Of a stretch of DNA of 64,000 bases, positions 8,820-17,735 are shown piece by piece. Source of the DNA: Pseudomonas sp. C2B4 (lineage in GTDB: Bacteria > Pseudomonadota > Gammaproteobacteria > Pseudomonadales > Pseudomonadaceae); contig NZ_JABFMU010000011.1 in the NCBI RefSeq assembly GCF_013359695.1, positions 1 to 64,000 on the forward strand, in the 5' to 3' direction. The notes under the pieces are model-generated. The model did not search any database and was not told the origin of the DNA. It saw only the letters and a program-made list of their open reading frames with translations. The translations under genes were made by a program, and so were the position numbers. Position 1 is the first letter of the stretch; the number at the start of each line of letters is the position of its first letter.

Positions 8820-9446
8820 ATGAATATCAAGGTATTGGCTCTGATCCTGCTGGCTTTCTGCGCGCAACCGGCCTGGAGCGCAACGCCCACCGCCTCCCCT
8901 GCCGCCGACAGCCCGGCGCTGACCACGCGCCTGGCGCTTCGCGACCTGTGGGTGGAGCATATTTTCTGGATCAGAACCTACGCGCAGGCCAACCAGGCCA
9001 CCGATCAGAAACAAGCCAAGGTCGCGGCGGATCAGGTGGTCGACAACGCGACAAAAATCGCCAATAGCATCGCACCGCTGTACGGCCAACCGGCGGCGGA
9101 TCAACTGCTCAAGTTGCTTGCCGGCCATTGGGGCGCGGTGAAACACTACAGCGATGCCACGGTGGCCAAGGACGCCAAGGGCAAGCAAGCCGCCGTAGCG
9201 GACCTGACCAGCAATGCCAAGGCCATCGCCGCGTTTCTGGCCGGTGCCAACCCCAACCTGCCGGAGGCGACACTGGTGAATCTGCTATCGGCCCATGGCG
9301 GCCATCACGTTGCCCAGATCGATGAATTCGCCGCCCACGACTACGCTGGCGAGGCGAAGACCTGGCACATGATGCGTACGCACATCCTGGCCTTGGCCGA
9401 TGCGTTGACCGCTGCGCTGGTCAAGCAATTCCCCGACAAGTTCTGA
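8820..9446 (+). CDS. Exported helical protein of unknown function, histidine-containing
   Basis: 208 residues. A clean signal peptide (MNIKVLALILLAFCAQPAWSA) sends it to the periplasm. The rest is predicted alpha-helical, with histidines spread through it, including W-V-E-H, GHWGAVKHY, AHGGHHVAQ and WHMMRTHI, which could bind a metal or haem. I do not recognise a named family. It is followed after 19 bases by an HTH regulator with a four-Cys C-terminus and is probably co-transcribed with it, which suggests a metal or redox link. A GAGG ribosome site (ACACGAGGGTGCCGTC) precedes the ATG. Confidence 0.75.
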   Translation: MNIKVLALILLAFCAQPAWSATPTASPAADSPALTTRLALRDLWVEHIFWIRTYAQANQATDQKQAKVAADQVVDNATKIANSIAPLYGQPAADQLLKLLAGHWGAVKHYSDATVAKDAKGKQAAVADLTSNAKAIAAFLAGANPNLPEATLVNLLSAHGGHHVAQIDEFAAHDYAGEAKTWHMMRTHILALADALTAALVKQFPDKF

Positions 9447-9465
9447 CACCGCGCGAGGGCACACC

Positions 9466-10104
9466 ATGCTGGAAGGACTGGGCCGGACACAGCAGGACTT
9501 GCTCAATGCGTTGCTGCACCACGGTGCCGGCATGAGCATTGACGAGTTGGCCGAGCATCTGGCGGTCACGCGCACGGCGATTCGCCAGCACCTGGCGGCG
9601 CTGGAGCGTGACGGCCTGGTGCTGCGCGGCGACACCCGCCCGACGGGGCGGCGTCCGGAGCAGTTGTATCAGCTCACCGACCATGCCAGGGAACAGTTCC
9701 CGCGCCAGTACCAGTTGCTGGCCAACGCGCTGATTGATGAAGTGGCCGACATCATCGGCCCCGAGGCCCTGGCGGCGCTGATGCGCAGCCTGGGCCGCAA
9801 ACTGGCCCTGGACCGCGAACGGCAGGTCGTCGATGAAGTGAAGATCGTGGAGCACATGAACCAGGCAGGGTATGAAGCCGAGGTATTCTTTCGCTCCTCC
9901 GGCGATGCGCAAATTGTGGCGCACAACTGCGTGTTCCATCGTCTCGCCGCTGCGCACCCGGTGGTCTGTGAACTGGACCTGGCGCTGATCGGTGCATTGG
10001 GCGGCGGTGAAGTGGAGCACAGCGAATGCATGGTCCGTGGCGGTCATGTCTGCCGCTTCAAGCTGCGGCCGGTCGAGCCGGCGCAGGACGTTGAAACCGA
10101 ATAG
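9466..10104 (+). CDS. HTH regulator with C-terminal four-cysteine motif (SufR-like architecture)
   Basis: 212 residues. The N-terminal winged helix (GAGMSIDELAEHLAVTRTAI) is ArsR/DeoR-like with a GRRPEQLYQLT wing. The C-terminal half has cysteines spaced C-X12-C-X19-C-X7-C between about residues 147 and 188. SufR-type repressors hold an Fe-S cluster with a comparable C-terminal Cys set, but the spacing differs, so the ligand (Fe-S or Zn) is inference. Second gene of a probable operon with the exported protein at 8820. Confidence 0.8.
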   Translation: MLEGLGRTQQDLLNALLHHGAGMSIDELAEHLAVTRTAIRQHLAALERDGLVLRGDTRPTGRRPEQLYQLTDHAREQFPRQYQLLANALIDEVADIIGPEALAALMRSLGRKLALDRERQVVDEVKIVEHMNQAGYEAEVFFRSSGDAQIVAHNCVFHRLAAAHPVVCELDLALIGALGGGEVEHSECMVRGGHVCRFKLRPVEPAQDVETE

Positions 10105-10252
10105 CCGCCCTCCCCCCGCTACGTTCGTCGGACACACCAGCGCCTCAGCAAATATCCCCTCCGGCCCCTTGAACTAGTTTCGGGGCGCCAGTCTAAGACC
10201 GGCGATTGATCCTCCTCCCAACCGTCGTCAACTCATCAGAGCTGTCCGCACC

Positions 10253-11113
10253 ATGCGCCAAACCGCCCTTGCCTTGCGCTTCACTTCGCTGTGCCTGCTG
10301 ACCTCGCTTCCCTTGTTCGCCAACCCCGCCCACGCCGGTGCGGAGCGAGAACTGGTGGACGCCATCAATGATTACCGGGCCCATCCCCGGGGCTGCGAAC
10401 GCCGACCCAGCCAACGATTGGCGCCGCTGGCACTGAAATCCAGCCTGGCGCTACCGGTCGGTTACGGCGGTGGTTTGCGGGAGCGGTTGAAAGATTCCGG
10501 CTATCAGGCCGTGTCGGTGCGCAGCATCCGCGTTGTGGGTGCGCAAGATGCCGAAGAAGCTTTTGATCTGCTGCAGAGCGACCACTGCGCCGCGCTGCTC
10601 GATAGCCAGTACGCCGATGTCGGGGTCAGCCGCCGCCGGGGTGAATGGCAGGTGGTGATGGCGCAACCGGTCATGGACCGGCAACTGAACGATACCCGCA
10701 ACGTTGGCAAAACCTTACTCGCCCAGGTCAACGCCGCCCGTTCCAAACCACGTCTGTGCGGTCGCCAGCGCTTCGCCGCCGCCCGGCCACTGGCCTGGAA
10801 CGCCAGCCTCGGCGCCGCCGCGCAAGGGCACAGCAAGGCGATGGCCTACGGCAATTACTTTGCCCACCGCGACCCCGATGGCGACACCGCCGCCGACCGG
10901 GCCAGAGCCGCGGGCTTCCGTGGCCGGCAGATCGGCGAAAACATCGCCGCCGGCCAGGGCTCACCGGGCAAGGCCATGGCGGGTTGGCTGGCCAGTCCCG
11001 GACATTGCGCCAATTTGATGAACCCGATGTTTACCCAGGTGGGTGCGGGCTTCGCGACGGAGGCGCGCAGTGATCAGGGGGTTTACTGGACGATGATGTT
11101 TGGCGCGCCTTGA
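10253..11113 (+). CDS. Exported CAP (SCP/PR1) domain protein
   Basis: 286 residues with a signal peptide ending near AHA. The C-terminal 150 residues are a CAP domain: LLAQVNAARSKPRLCG, HSKAMAYGNYFAHRDPDG, GENIAAG and MAGWLASPGHCANLMNP are all recognisable. The N-terminal 120 residues look like a degenerate repeat of the same fold (LVDAINDYRAHPRGC opens both halves in style). CAP proteins of bacteria are secreted and mostly uncharacterised. It stands alone, with a weak ribosome site. Confidence 0.85.
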   Translation: MRQTALALRFTSLCLLTSLPLFANPAHAGAERELVDAINDYRAHPRGCERRPSQRLAPLALKSSLALPVGYGGGLRERLKDSGYQAVSVRSIRVVGAQDAEEAFDLLQSDHCAALLDSQYADVGVSRRRGEWQVVMAQPVMDRQLNDTRNVGKTLLAQVNAARSKPRLCGRQRFAAARPLAWNASLGAAAQGHSKAMAYGNYFAHRDPDGDTAADRARAAGFRGRQIGENIAAGQGSPGKAMAGWLASPGHCANLMNPMFTQVGAGFATEARSDQGVYWTMMFGAP

Positions 11114-11152
11114 GGGGTGGCTGCTTGATTTTGCGTTGAAAGTGAAGCCGCT

Positions 11153-11406
11153 TTCGCGAGCAGGCTCGCTCCCACACTTGATCCGCGTCGTGTACGAACC
11201 AATGTGGGAGCGAGCCTGCTCGCGAAGACGGTAGTAGCCCCGCCAAAAACCTATGCTTCATTCAAAAACAGCGATGGCTGCCTGGATGCAGTGTCAGTGA
11301 AATTGGCGTCGGCCGTGATGCCGCTTTCGCGAGCAGGCTCGCTCCCACAGGGGATCTCTGGTGAACACAAAATTTGGGTTCACATCGATCCAATGTGGGA
11401 GCGCGA
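11153..11406. repeat. REP cluster of three full and one truncated element
   Basis: Four REP cores occur in alternating orientation: 11153-11176 (minus-type), 11203-11226 (plus-type), 11326-11349 (minus-type) and a shortened TGTGGGAGCGCGAA at 11393-11406. The middle two form a standard REPIN. This fills most of the 300-base gap between the CAP gene and the convergent aldehyde dehydrogenase. Confidence 0.85.
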
Positions 11407-11413
11407 ATGACCT

Positions 11414-12910
11414 TTACCGCTCGGACACGTCAATCCAGATCGTCTTGATCTCCGTGTACTGATCATGCGCCCAGATCGACTTGTCGCGTCCGCCGAAGCC
11501 GGATTCCTTGTAGCCACCGAATGGCGTGGAGGCGTCGCCTTCACCGAAGCAGTTGACCGTCACGATCCCTGCGCGGATTTCCCGGGACAGCTTGATGGCG
11601 TTGCGCAGGTTGTCGGTGTAGACCGACGCCGCCAGGCCGTACACCGAGTCGTTGGCCAGGGCGATGGCTTGATCAAGGGTGGTGAAGGTGGTCACTGCGA
11701 GCACCGGGCCGAAAATTTCTTCCTGGAACAGCCGGCTTTCGGCACCCACGCCATCCACCACGGTGGGTTCGACAAAAATCTCGCCTTCGGTGTTGCCGCC
11801 GAACACCACATTCAGTTTTTCGGTGGCGGCGTGCTCCAGGTAAGAGCGGACCTTCTCGAAGTGCGCCTTGCTGACCATCGAGCCGATGCGGTTTTCCGGG
11901 TCCAGCGGGCTGCCCATTTTCCATTCGCGCATCTGCACGCCAATGCGCTTGAGCAACTCGTCCTTGATGTCGGCATGGACGATCAGGCGCGACGACGCCG
12001 AGCAGTTTTCCCCCATGTTCCAGAACGCGCCATTGACCACGTGGCTGGCCACCAGATCCAGGTCTTCGACGTCGTTCATCACCACGGCCGGGTTTTTGCC
12101 GCCGCACTCCAGCACGATGCGCTTGAGATTCGAATCCGCCGCGTAGTTGAGGAAACGGCGACCGGTCGCCGTCGAACCGGTGAAGCTGACCATGGACACG
12201 TCCATGTGCCGGCCCAGCGGCTCCCCTACTTCGCTGCCACCACCCGACAACACGTTGAACACACCGGCCGGTACGCCGGCCTCATGGGCCAGTTCGGCGA
12301 CGCGCAGTGCCGTCAGCGTGGTTTCCTTGGCGGGTTTGACGATGATCGAACAACCGGCGGCCAGGGACGGGCCGATTTTCCACGCCAGCATCAGCAGCGG
12401 GAAGTTCCACGGCAGCACCAGGCCCACGACGCCGATGGCTTCGCGCACCACCAGGCTCAATGCGCCGGAACCGACCGGCGCGGTGTTGTCGTAGATCTTG
12501 TCGATCAGCTCGGCGTGCCAGCGGATCATGTGAATGGTTTCGGGAATGTCGGTGAGCTCGCACTCGCGAATCGGCTTGCCGCTGTCCAGGCTTTCCATGA
12601 CCGACAGTTCATGGGCGTTCTGTTCCAGCAGATCGGCAAAGCGCAGCAGCACTTTCTTGCGTTCGCCGGGGCTGAGCTTATGCCAGCGACCGTCGTCGAA
12701 GGCTGCCTTGGCCTTGGCCACGGCGAAATCGACGTCCTTGGCGTCACATGCAGTGATCTCGGCCAACACTTCGTTCGTGGCCGGGTTGGTGGTGGTGAAG
12801 GTCTTGCCCGAACCCGAAGTGTACGGCGCGCCGTCGACGAAGGATTGAGTGGGCAATTTCAGTTGTTTGGCGATGGCGGCATAGTCGGCCGCGCTGAGCA
12901 GATCAGCCAT
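11414..12910 (-). CDS. NAD(P)-dependent aldehyde dehydrogenase (PuuC-like)
   Basis: 498 residues, full length for the family. Catalytic landmarks: LPWNFPLLM for cofactor binding, FTGSTATGRR, the general base Glu in VLECGGKNP, and the nucleophile Cys in MGENCSASSR; the C-terminus has PFGGYKESGFG. It most resembles dehydrogenases of gamma-glutamyl-aminobutyraldehyde or other amine-derived aldehydes. It is last in an operon with an FAD oxidoreductase, transporter and DHDPS-type lyase, so it should oxidise the aldehyde those enzymes produce. Its start overlaps the upstream gene by eight bases and has GGGAG for a ribosome site. Confidence 0.9.
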   Translation of the reverse strand: MADLLSAADYAAIAKQLKLPTQSFVDGAPYTSGSGKTFTTTNPATNEVLAEITACDAKDVDFAVAKAKAAFDDGRWHKLSPGERKKVLLRFADLLEQNAHELSVMESLDSGKPIRECELTDIPETIHMIRWHAELIDKIYDNTAPVGSGALSLVVREAIGVVGLVLPWNFPLLMLAWKIGPSLAAGCSIIVKPAKETTLTALRVAELAHEAGVPAGVFNVLSGGGSEVGEPLGRHMDVSMVSFTGSTATGRRFLNYAADSNLKRIVLECGGKNPAVVMNDVEDLDLVASHVVNGAFWNMGENCSASSRLIVHADIKDELLKRIGVQMREWKMGSPLDPENRIGSMVSKAHFEKVRSYLEHAATEKLNVVFGGNTEGEIFVEPTVVDGVGAESRLFQEEIFGPVLAVTTFTTLDQAIALANDSVYGLAASVYTDNLRNAIKLSREIRAGIVTVNCFGEGDASTPFGGYKESGFGGRDKSIWAHDQYTEIKTIWIDVSER

Positions 12911-13814
12911 TGTTCGAACTCCCGATCACTTGTGCGACTTCACGTTTGAGGGTGGCGATGACGTCCTTCAGGGCCTGTTTTTCGTGCTCATACAGCGGCT
13001 GCAGCGGCGAACGCACACTGCCAGTGCGCAGGCCATTGAGTTCGCAGCCGTACTTGATCGACTGCACGAACTTGCCGCTTTCCAGGAAGTCCATCAGCGG
13101 CATGAACGCGCTCATGATCTTGCGCCCTTTTTCGAAATCCTTCTCGACGACGCAGGCTTCGTAGAGGGCAACGTGTTCGCGGGGAATGAAGTTGGAACCG
13201 GCACACACCCAGCTGCGCGCGCCCCAGGCAAAGAATTCCAGCGCCTGGTCGTCCCAGCCGCAGGACAGGCTGATGTTCGGGTAGTTGCGCGCCAGACGGT
13301 GGACTTGCGCCATGTCGCCGGAGCTTTCCTTGATCGCGACGATGTTCTTCGATTCGGACACCGCCGCGAAGTACTCCTCGCCCATGCTCACACCCATCCG
13401 CGCCGGGTAGTTGTAGAGCATGATCGGCAGGTCGGCGGCGCGATCGACGGTCAATGCATGGATGGCGTTTTCTTTCTCGGTCGGCAGTGCATAGGGTGGC
13501 GAGCCGACCAGAATCGCGTCGGCCTTGATGGCGCGGGCGGCCGTGGCGTATTCCACCGAGTCTTCGGTGCGGATGGCGCCGGTGCCGATGACCAGCGGCA
13601 AACGCCCGCCGATCACGTCCTTGGCCTGGGCGGCCAGGGCGATGCGCTCTTGAGCGGTATGGGCGTAGTACTCACCGGTCGAACCGCCAATGATGATGCC
13701 GTGCACTTTGGATTCGATCAGGTATTCGAGCACCTCGGCGAAGGCCGATTTGTCGATTTCGCCGCTTGCGGTCAGGGGCGTGATTGCCGGGGTATAGATG
13801 CCTTCGAACTTCAT
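12903..13814 (-). CDS. DHDPS/NAL-family class I aldolase or dehydratase
   Basis: 303 residues, a TIM barrel of the dihydrodipicolinate synthase/N-acetylneuraminate lyase family. The Schiff-base Lys is in VAIKESSGD, the Tyr in MLYNYPARMGV, and the GSTGEYYAHT loop replaces the GTTGE of DapA. These enzymes cleave or dehydrate 2-oxo acids through a lysine imine. The catabolic setting argues against lysine biosynthesis. Substrate unknown. RBS GGAG precedes the ATG. Confidence 0.88.
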   Translation of the reverse strand: MKFEGIYTPAITPLTASGEIDKSAFAEVLEYLIESKVHGIIIGGSTGEYYAHTAQERIALAAQAKDVIGGRLPLVIGTGAIRTEDSVEYATAARAIKADAILVGSPPYALPTEKENAIHALTVDRAADLPIMLYNYPARMGVSMGEEYFAAVSESKNIVAIKESSGDMAQVHRLARNYPNISLSCGWDDQALEFFAWGARSWVCAGSNFIPREHVALYEACVVEKDFEKGRKIMSAFMPLMDFLESGKFVQSIKYGCELNGLRTGSVRSPLQPLYEHEKQALKDVIATLKREVAQVIGSSNNG

Positions 13815-13842
13815 GATTGTTTCTCCGTCAGTAAGGGATTGT

Positions 13843-15171
13843 TCAACTCAGTGCCGCCGCATCGCGCAAGTTCAGCGAACGTGTTTCAGGTGCCATGGCC
13901 CAGGCCGCCGTCAACCCGATAAAGGTCACGACTGCCGCCACATACATGGTGTTGCCGATACCCAGTGTCTGTAGCGAAACAGGCACCAGGTAAGTACCGA
14001 CCGCCGCCCCTACGCGGGACAGCGAAGTGCCGATGCCGACGGCAAAGGCGCGGATTTCCGTAGGGAACAGTTCGTTCGGATAGACCAGTTGCAGAACCTG
14101 CGCGCCACCGATGAATACGGCATAGGCACCGAACAGGAAGAGCACGAGCAGTTCGTTGCCGTTGGAAAACATCGCCAACAGCAGCAACGACACGCCCGAC
14201 CATAAAAAACTGTGGATCAACATGCTGCGCCGGCCAATCGTGTTGATCAGTTTGGTGGCCAGTACACAACCAACCACAAACAACAACGTAATGGCCATGG
14301 AGCCATAGGATGCCCACTCGCCTTTCAGGTTAAGTGCCAACAGAACTTTGGGCGCGAAGGCATAAACAGCAAATACCGGAATGATCGAACATGACCAGAA
14401 CACCGAAACAAAGAACAGGCGTTTGCCATATCCGGAGTGCAGCAAGTCGCTGAACGTCATTTTCTTTTCGTCAGGCTGTTCCGGCAGATCCCGCAGCGAA
14501 TAGTGCGGGCCATACACGCGCTTGATCACCTGCTCGGCGTCGCGGTCGCGCCCTTTGCTCAACAGCCAGCGGGCGGACTCCGGGGTGCCGATGCGCATCA
14601 CGAACAGCACCAGTCCGATGACGGCGGCGCTGGCCAGTGCATAGCGCCAGGCATCGTCGCCGCCGGTATTGAGGATCGCGTTACCCACCACATAGGCAAA
14701 TGCCGCACCGGCGAACCACAGGATGGTCAACGCCGCGAGTCGTGGGCCCCGTTGTTTCTTGGGCAGGAACTCCACCAACAGCGAGGTGGCCACCGGGTAC
14801 TCAATGCCCACCGCCAGTCCGATGATGAATCTGAAAGCGAACAACGCCGCGGCCGACTCCACCCAAAACTGCGCCAGCGAACACAGGATGAACAACGAGG
14901 GGCCGATAAAGTAAACGGTCTTGCGACCCAACTTGTCCGTCAGCCAGCCGCCGATAAAACCGCCGAAAAATACCCCCATCAAGGCTGAAGCCGCGATCAT
15001 CCCCTGCCAGAACTCTGACAGGTTCAGCGCCGACGTCACTTGCAACATGGCGATACCGATAATGCTCAATACATAACCGTCTACAAACGACCCGCCTCCC
15101 GAACGGGCCGTCAACAAACGGTGAAAGTTATTGAGAGGAACATCCTCAATGGATGTATTAGGACTTGTCAT
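13843..15171 (-). CDS. MFS transporter, sugar-porter/AAHS type
   Basis: 442 residues with twelve predicted membrane segments. Family marks are GGWLTDKLGRKTVYF between TM2 and TM3, RFIIGLAVGIEYPVA near TM4, and PNELFPTEIRAFAVGIG in the second half. It sits in the inner membrane and presumably brings in the substrate of the surrounding catabolic operon. An AGGAG ribosome site lies eight bases before the ATG. Confidence 0.88.
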   Translation of the reverse strand: MTSPNTSIEDVPLNNFHRLLTARSGGGSFVDGYVLSIIGIAMLQVTSALNLSEFWQGMIAASALMGVFFGGFIGGWLTDKLGRKTVYFIGPSLFILCSLAQFWVESAAALFAFRFIIGLAVGIEYPVATSLLVEFLPKKQRGPRLAALTILWFAGAAFAYVVGNAILNTGGDDAWRYALASAAVIGLVLFVMRIGTPESARWLLSKGRDRDAEQVIKRVYGPHYSLRDLPEQPDEKKMTFSDLLHSGYGKRLFFVSVFWSCSIIPVFAVYAFAPKVLLALNLKGEWASYGSMAITLLFVVGCVLATKLINTIGRRSMLIHSFLWSGVSLLLLAMFSNGNELLVLFLFGAYAVFIGGAQVLQLVYPNELFPTEIRAFAVGIGTSLSRVGAAVGTYLVPVSLQTLGIGNTMYVAAVVTFIGLTAAWAMAPETRSLNLRDAAALS

Positions 15172-15345
15172 TATTGTCTCCTATTTAGCCTCGGTCATTC
15201 GAAGGGCCCCGGCGCAAACCCGAAATTCAGGCAAACGAAAGCCGTCGCGATCAAAAACCGTGAGCCACCATGGACGCGCCAACAGCACTCACAACTTCCA
15301 ATCGATCGTTTAAATTCGAACGTATCTAACTAGCGTATTACTGGA

Positions 15346-16665
15346 TCAGCTTTCCTTTCCGGCGCGGCACTGTCCCCATAGAAGGTTCATGTTTACACCT
15401 GCCGAGAGTATGGGTTCGGGTGGATTTCTGTTCGGTCCCGGGGAGGACAACAGAAAGTCGATCAGATGATTGCGTTTGCCCGCCAGCCAGTCGGCCAGCA
15501 GCGTGCCCGTGACCGTCCCCCGCGTGACCCCCAGTCCGTTGCAGCACAGTGCGCCATAGACGTTGTCGCTCAACTGGCCGAAGTGCGCCATGTGATTCCT
15601 CGACAGCGCCAGCGAGCCACCCCAGGTGTACTCGAAATTGACGTCCGGAAGCATGGGGAAGCGGCGCTCGAACGACTCTTTATGCCGCTGGTTGAAGCGC
15701 TGCAGGTACTTGGCATGGCTGCGTCCATCGGCATTGAAGCTGAAGCTGTTGCGCACCAGCAGGCGGTTGTCGGTGGTCCGGCGCAGTGTGGTGCCGAAAG
15801 GGTCGGCGGGAATCACCCCCCAGTAGGGCCGGCCACCCAGGCGCGTCTGTTCTGCGTCCGTCAGCGGCCGGGTCAGACTCGCGTAGGTGAAGATCGGCAA
15901 CATGCGCCCTTTCAAGAAGCCGAAACTCATGGCGAAGGCGTTATTGGTCAGCAGCAGCTTGTCGGCAACGATCCGACCGTTCTTGTGGGTGAGGATGGTC
16001 TTGTCGCCATACTCCACTTCGGTAATCGGGGTGTTTTCATACAGCGTGACGTTGGCCGGCAGGCTGTCGGCCAGGCCTTTGACCAGGGCCGCCGGCTGGA
16101 TCAGGGCGGTGCCCGGCGTAAACAAGGCCTTGCGATAGAAGTGCGTGCCAATGTGCTTGGGCAAGTCCTTCTCTTCGATCATTTCGTAATCCTGACCGAG
16201 CTTGTCCAGGCCACGGCGATAGGCATCCAGCACCGCGATGCCGCGGTCCTCGATGGCCGCCTGGTACTTGCCGCACATGCTGAACTGACACTGGATCCGG
16301 TGCTTCTCCACCAGGCCCTTCAAGATCGATTGCCCGGTCAGGTTCAACTCCATGCTGATCTTCGCGGTCTTGATGTCGCCGATGTAATCGTCCGCGCCGA
16401 TATCGTGTGGCAGGTCGATGGCGAACCCGGCATTTCTTCCGGAAGCGCCGTAGCCGACCTCTTGCGCTTCGATCAACACGATCTCGTCATCCGGAAAGTT
16501 CAGCGCCAACTGCCGCGCCGCCGCCAATCCGGTGAACCCGGCGCCCACCACCACCCAGCGTGCCGAACGGATGCCCGAATGGGACGCACGGGCCACTCGG
16601 GGCGGACTCAAGTGGAACCAGCCACAGGTGGAGTCGTCTGCCGGGGTGTATCTGATCTTTGTCAT
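15346..16665 (-). CDS. FAD-dependent amine/amino-acid oxidoreductase (DAO family)
   Basis: 439 residues from the ATG at 16665 (CAGG upstream); a longer open frame to 16890 has no sensible N-terminus. The Rossmann FAD site VVVGAGFTGLAAARQL, the acidic end of strand 2 (IVLIEAQEVGYGASGRNAG) and a C-terminal GLGVTRGTVTG are DAO-family marks, close to gamma-glutamylputrescine oxidase PuuB and related enzymes. It should oxidise an amine or imino acid. First enzyme of the operon, downstream of its GntR regulator. Confidence 0.88.
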   Translation of the reverse strand: MTKIRYTPADDSTCGWFHLSPPRVARASHSGIRSARWVVVGAGFTGLAAARQLALNFPDDEIVLIEAQEVGYGASGRNAGFAIDLPHDIGADDYIGDIKTAKISMELNLTGQSILKGLVEKHRIQCQFSMCGKYQAAIEDRGIAVLDAYRRGLDKLGQDYEMIEEKDLPKHIGTHFYRKALFTPGTALIQPAALVKGLADSLPANVTLYENTPITEVEYGDKTILTHKNGRIVADKLLLTNNAFAMSFGFLKGRMLPIFTYASLTRPLTDAEQTRLGGRPYWGVIPADPFGTTLRRTTDNRLLVRNSFSFNADGRSHAKYLQRFNQRHKESFERRFPMLPDVNFEYTWGGSLALSRNHMAHFGQLSDNVYGALCCNGLGVTRGTVTGTLLADWLAGKRNHLIDFLLSSPGPNRNPPEPILSAGVNMNLLWGQCRAGKES

Positions 16666-16771
16666 GTTCGCGACCTGGGTTCTTTTATAGTTGTGAGTAC
16701 TAAAAGCTTCCCTTCGGCACGATCCCATCACGGAGTGAATGGTGGTTCCGCCCGTGCAACCGGTAGTGCCT

Positions 16772-17494
16772 TTAGTAAGTAAGTGCCACTTCCAATCCTT
16801 CCGGCGCGGCGTATTCGGACATCCGTCGACGGGACAGCTCCAGATGCGCGCGCACGATATCCCCGGCCAGAACCGGATCATGGTGTTCAATGGCGCTGAT
16901 CATTTCGTCATGCTGCTGGGCTGCCACTTCCAGGTCTTGCTGCATATCGACGGTGGTCGGGTGGCGATAGAAGATCTTGCCCAGCCGCGCATGGTCGATC
17001 AGCAGGCGCTGCAAGCTCGGCATCAGGTAAGCGTTGTGCGCCATCTTGCCGATCTGCAGGTGGAATTCGTCGTTGTAGAGCACGCGCTTCTCGACATCCT
17101 TTTCTTCGATGGCGATACGGAACAGCGCCTGGATGCGCTTGAGCTCGACAATCTCGGCAGCCGTTGCGTGGCTGGCGGCGAGTTGGGTGGTGGCGATGTA
17201 GATCAGCGGTGCCGCGAGGAAAAAGCTGCGCAGCGATTGATAGTTCATCGACGAAACCCGCGCAGCGCGATTGGCTTCAAGATCGATATAGCCTTCGGCC
17301 GACATCTGCCGCATCAGCTCACGCACCGGTGGGCGAGACAACCCGAACTCGTCGCACAAGGCCAGTTCATCCACCACTGCGCCAGGTGCCAGTTCCATGC
17401 TCAGGATCCGCCGCCGCAGCGCTTCGCCCAACACAGCTTTACGGTCTACAGGCAATTCGTTGCCAGCCTGCGGATCGAGTTCTTTTGTGGCCAT
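16772..17494 (-). CDS. GntR-family (FCD) regulator, copy 1
   Basis: 240 residues from ATG 17494, with GAAGG upstream. The N-terminal winged helix (LCDEFGLSRPPVRELMRQM) is followed by an all-helical FCD ligand domain with metal-binding type residues (NDEFHLQIG, HARLGKIFYRH). It lies just upstream of the FAD oxidoreductase operon on the same strand and probably represses it until the substrate appears. It is clearly paralogous to the GntR at 23172 (shared LEANRAARV/IRENRGARV, SLRSFFLAAPLIY/TLRNFFLVAPMVY, LLIDHARLG/LLIDHARIG). Confidence 0.88.
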   Translation of the reverse strand: MATKELDPQAGNELPVDRKAVLGEALRRRILSMELAPGAVVDELALCDEFGLSRPPVRELMRQMSAEGYIDLEANRAARVSSMNYQSLRSFFLAAPLIYIATTQLAASHATAAEIVELKRIQALFRIAIEEKDVEKRVLYNDEFHLQIGKMAHNAYLMPSLQRLLIDHARLGKIFYRHPTTVDMQQDLEVAAQQHDEMISAIEHHDPVLAGDIVRAHLELSRRRMSEYAAPEGLEVALTY

Positions 17495-17566
17495 CTTCAG
17501 AAACCTTCGTACGGGTGAGTGAGCACTGTCTACTACCTGTATTCGCACTATAAAACAACGTTATTC

Positions 17567-17593
17567 TTTGTGTCTACAATTAAAATACACAAA
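17567..17593. promoter_or_regulatory. Candidate GntR operator TTTGTGT-N13-ACACAAA
   Basis: A perfect 7-bp inverted repeat in the AT-rich region 73 bases upstream of the GntR gene. Its place suggests autoregulation and operon control. Binding is inference. Confidence 0.45.
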
Positions 17594-17674
17594 AGAAACA
17601 GGGCTCAATGGCAGGTGATGGGCGGTTGTTGGGGAGTGGATTTGAGGTGAAAAACGACGGTATCAACGCCGGCC

Positions 17675-17708
17675 TTTTGTAGGAGCGAGCTTGCTCGCTC
17701 CTACAAAA
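17675..17708. terminator. Perfect 16-bp palindrome, probable terminator from a collapsed REP doublet
   Basis: Arms 17675-17690 and 17693-17708 (TTTTGTAGGAGCGAGC and complement) are perfect with a 2-base centre, and T runs flank on both strands. It lies 28 bases beyond the stop of the AraC-type gene, so it can act as a terminator. The core is the REP sequence, without the usual long spacer. Confidence 0.65.
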
Positions 17709-17735
17709 TCTCGGCCTCCAAGCGCTATCAGGCGA

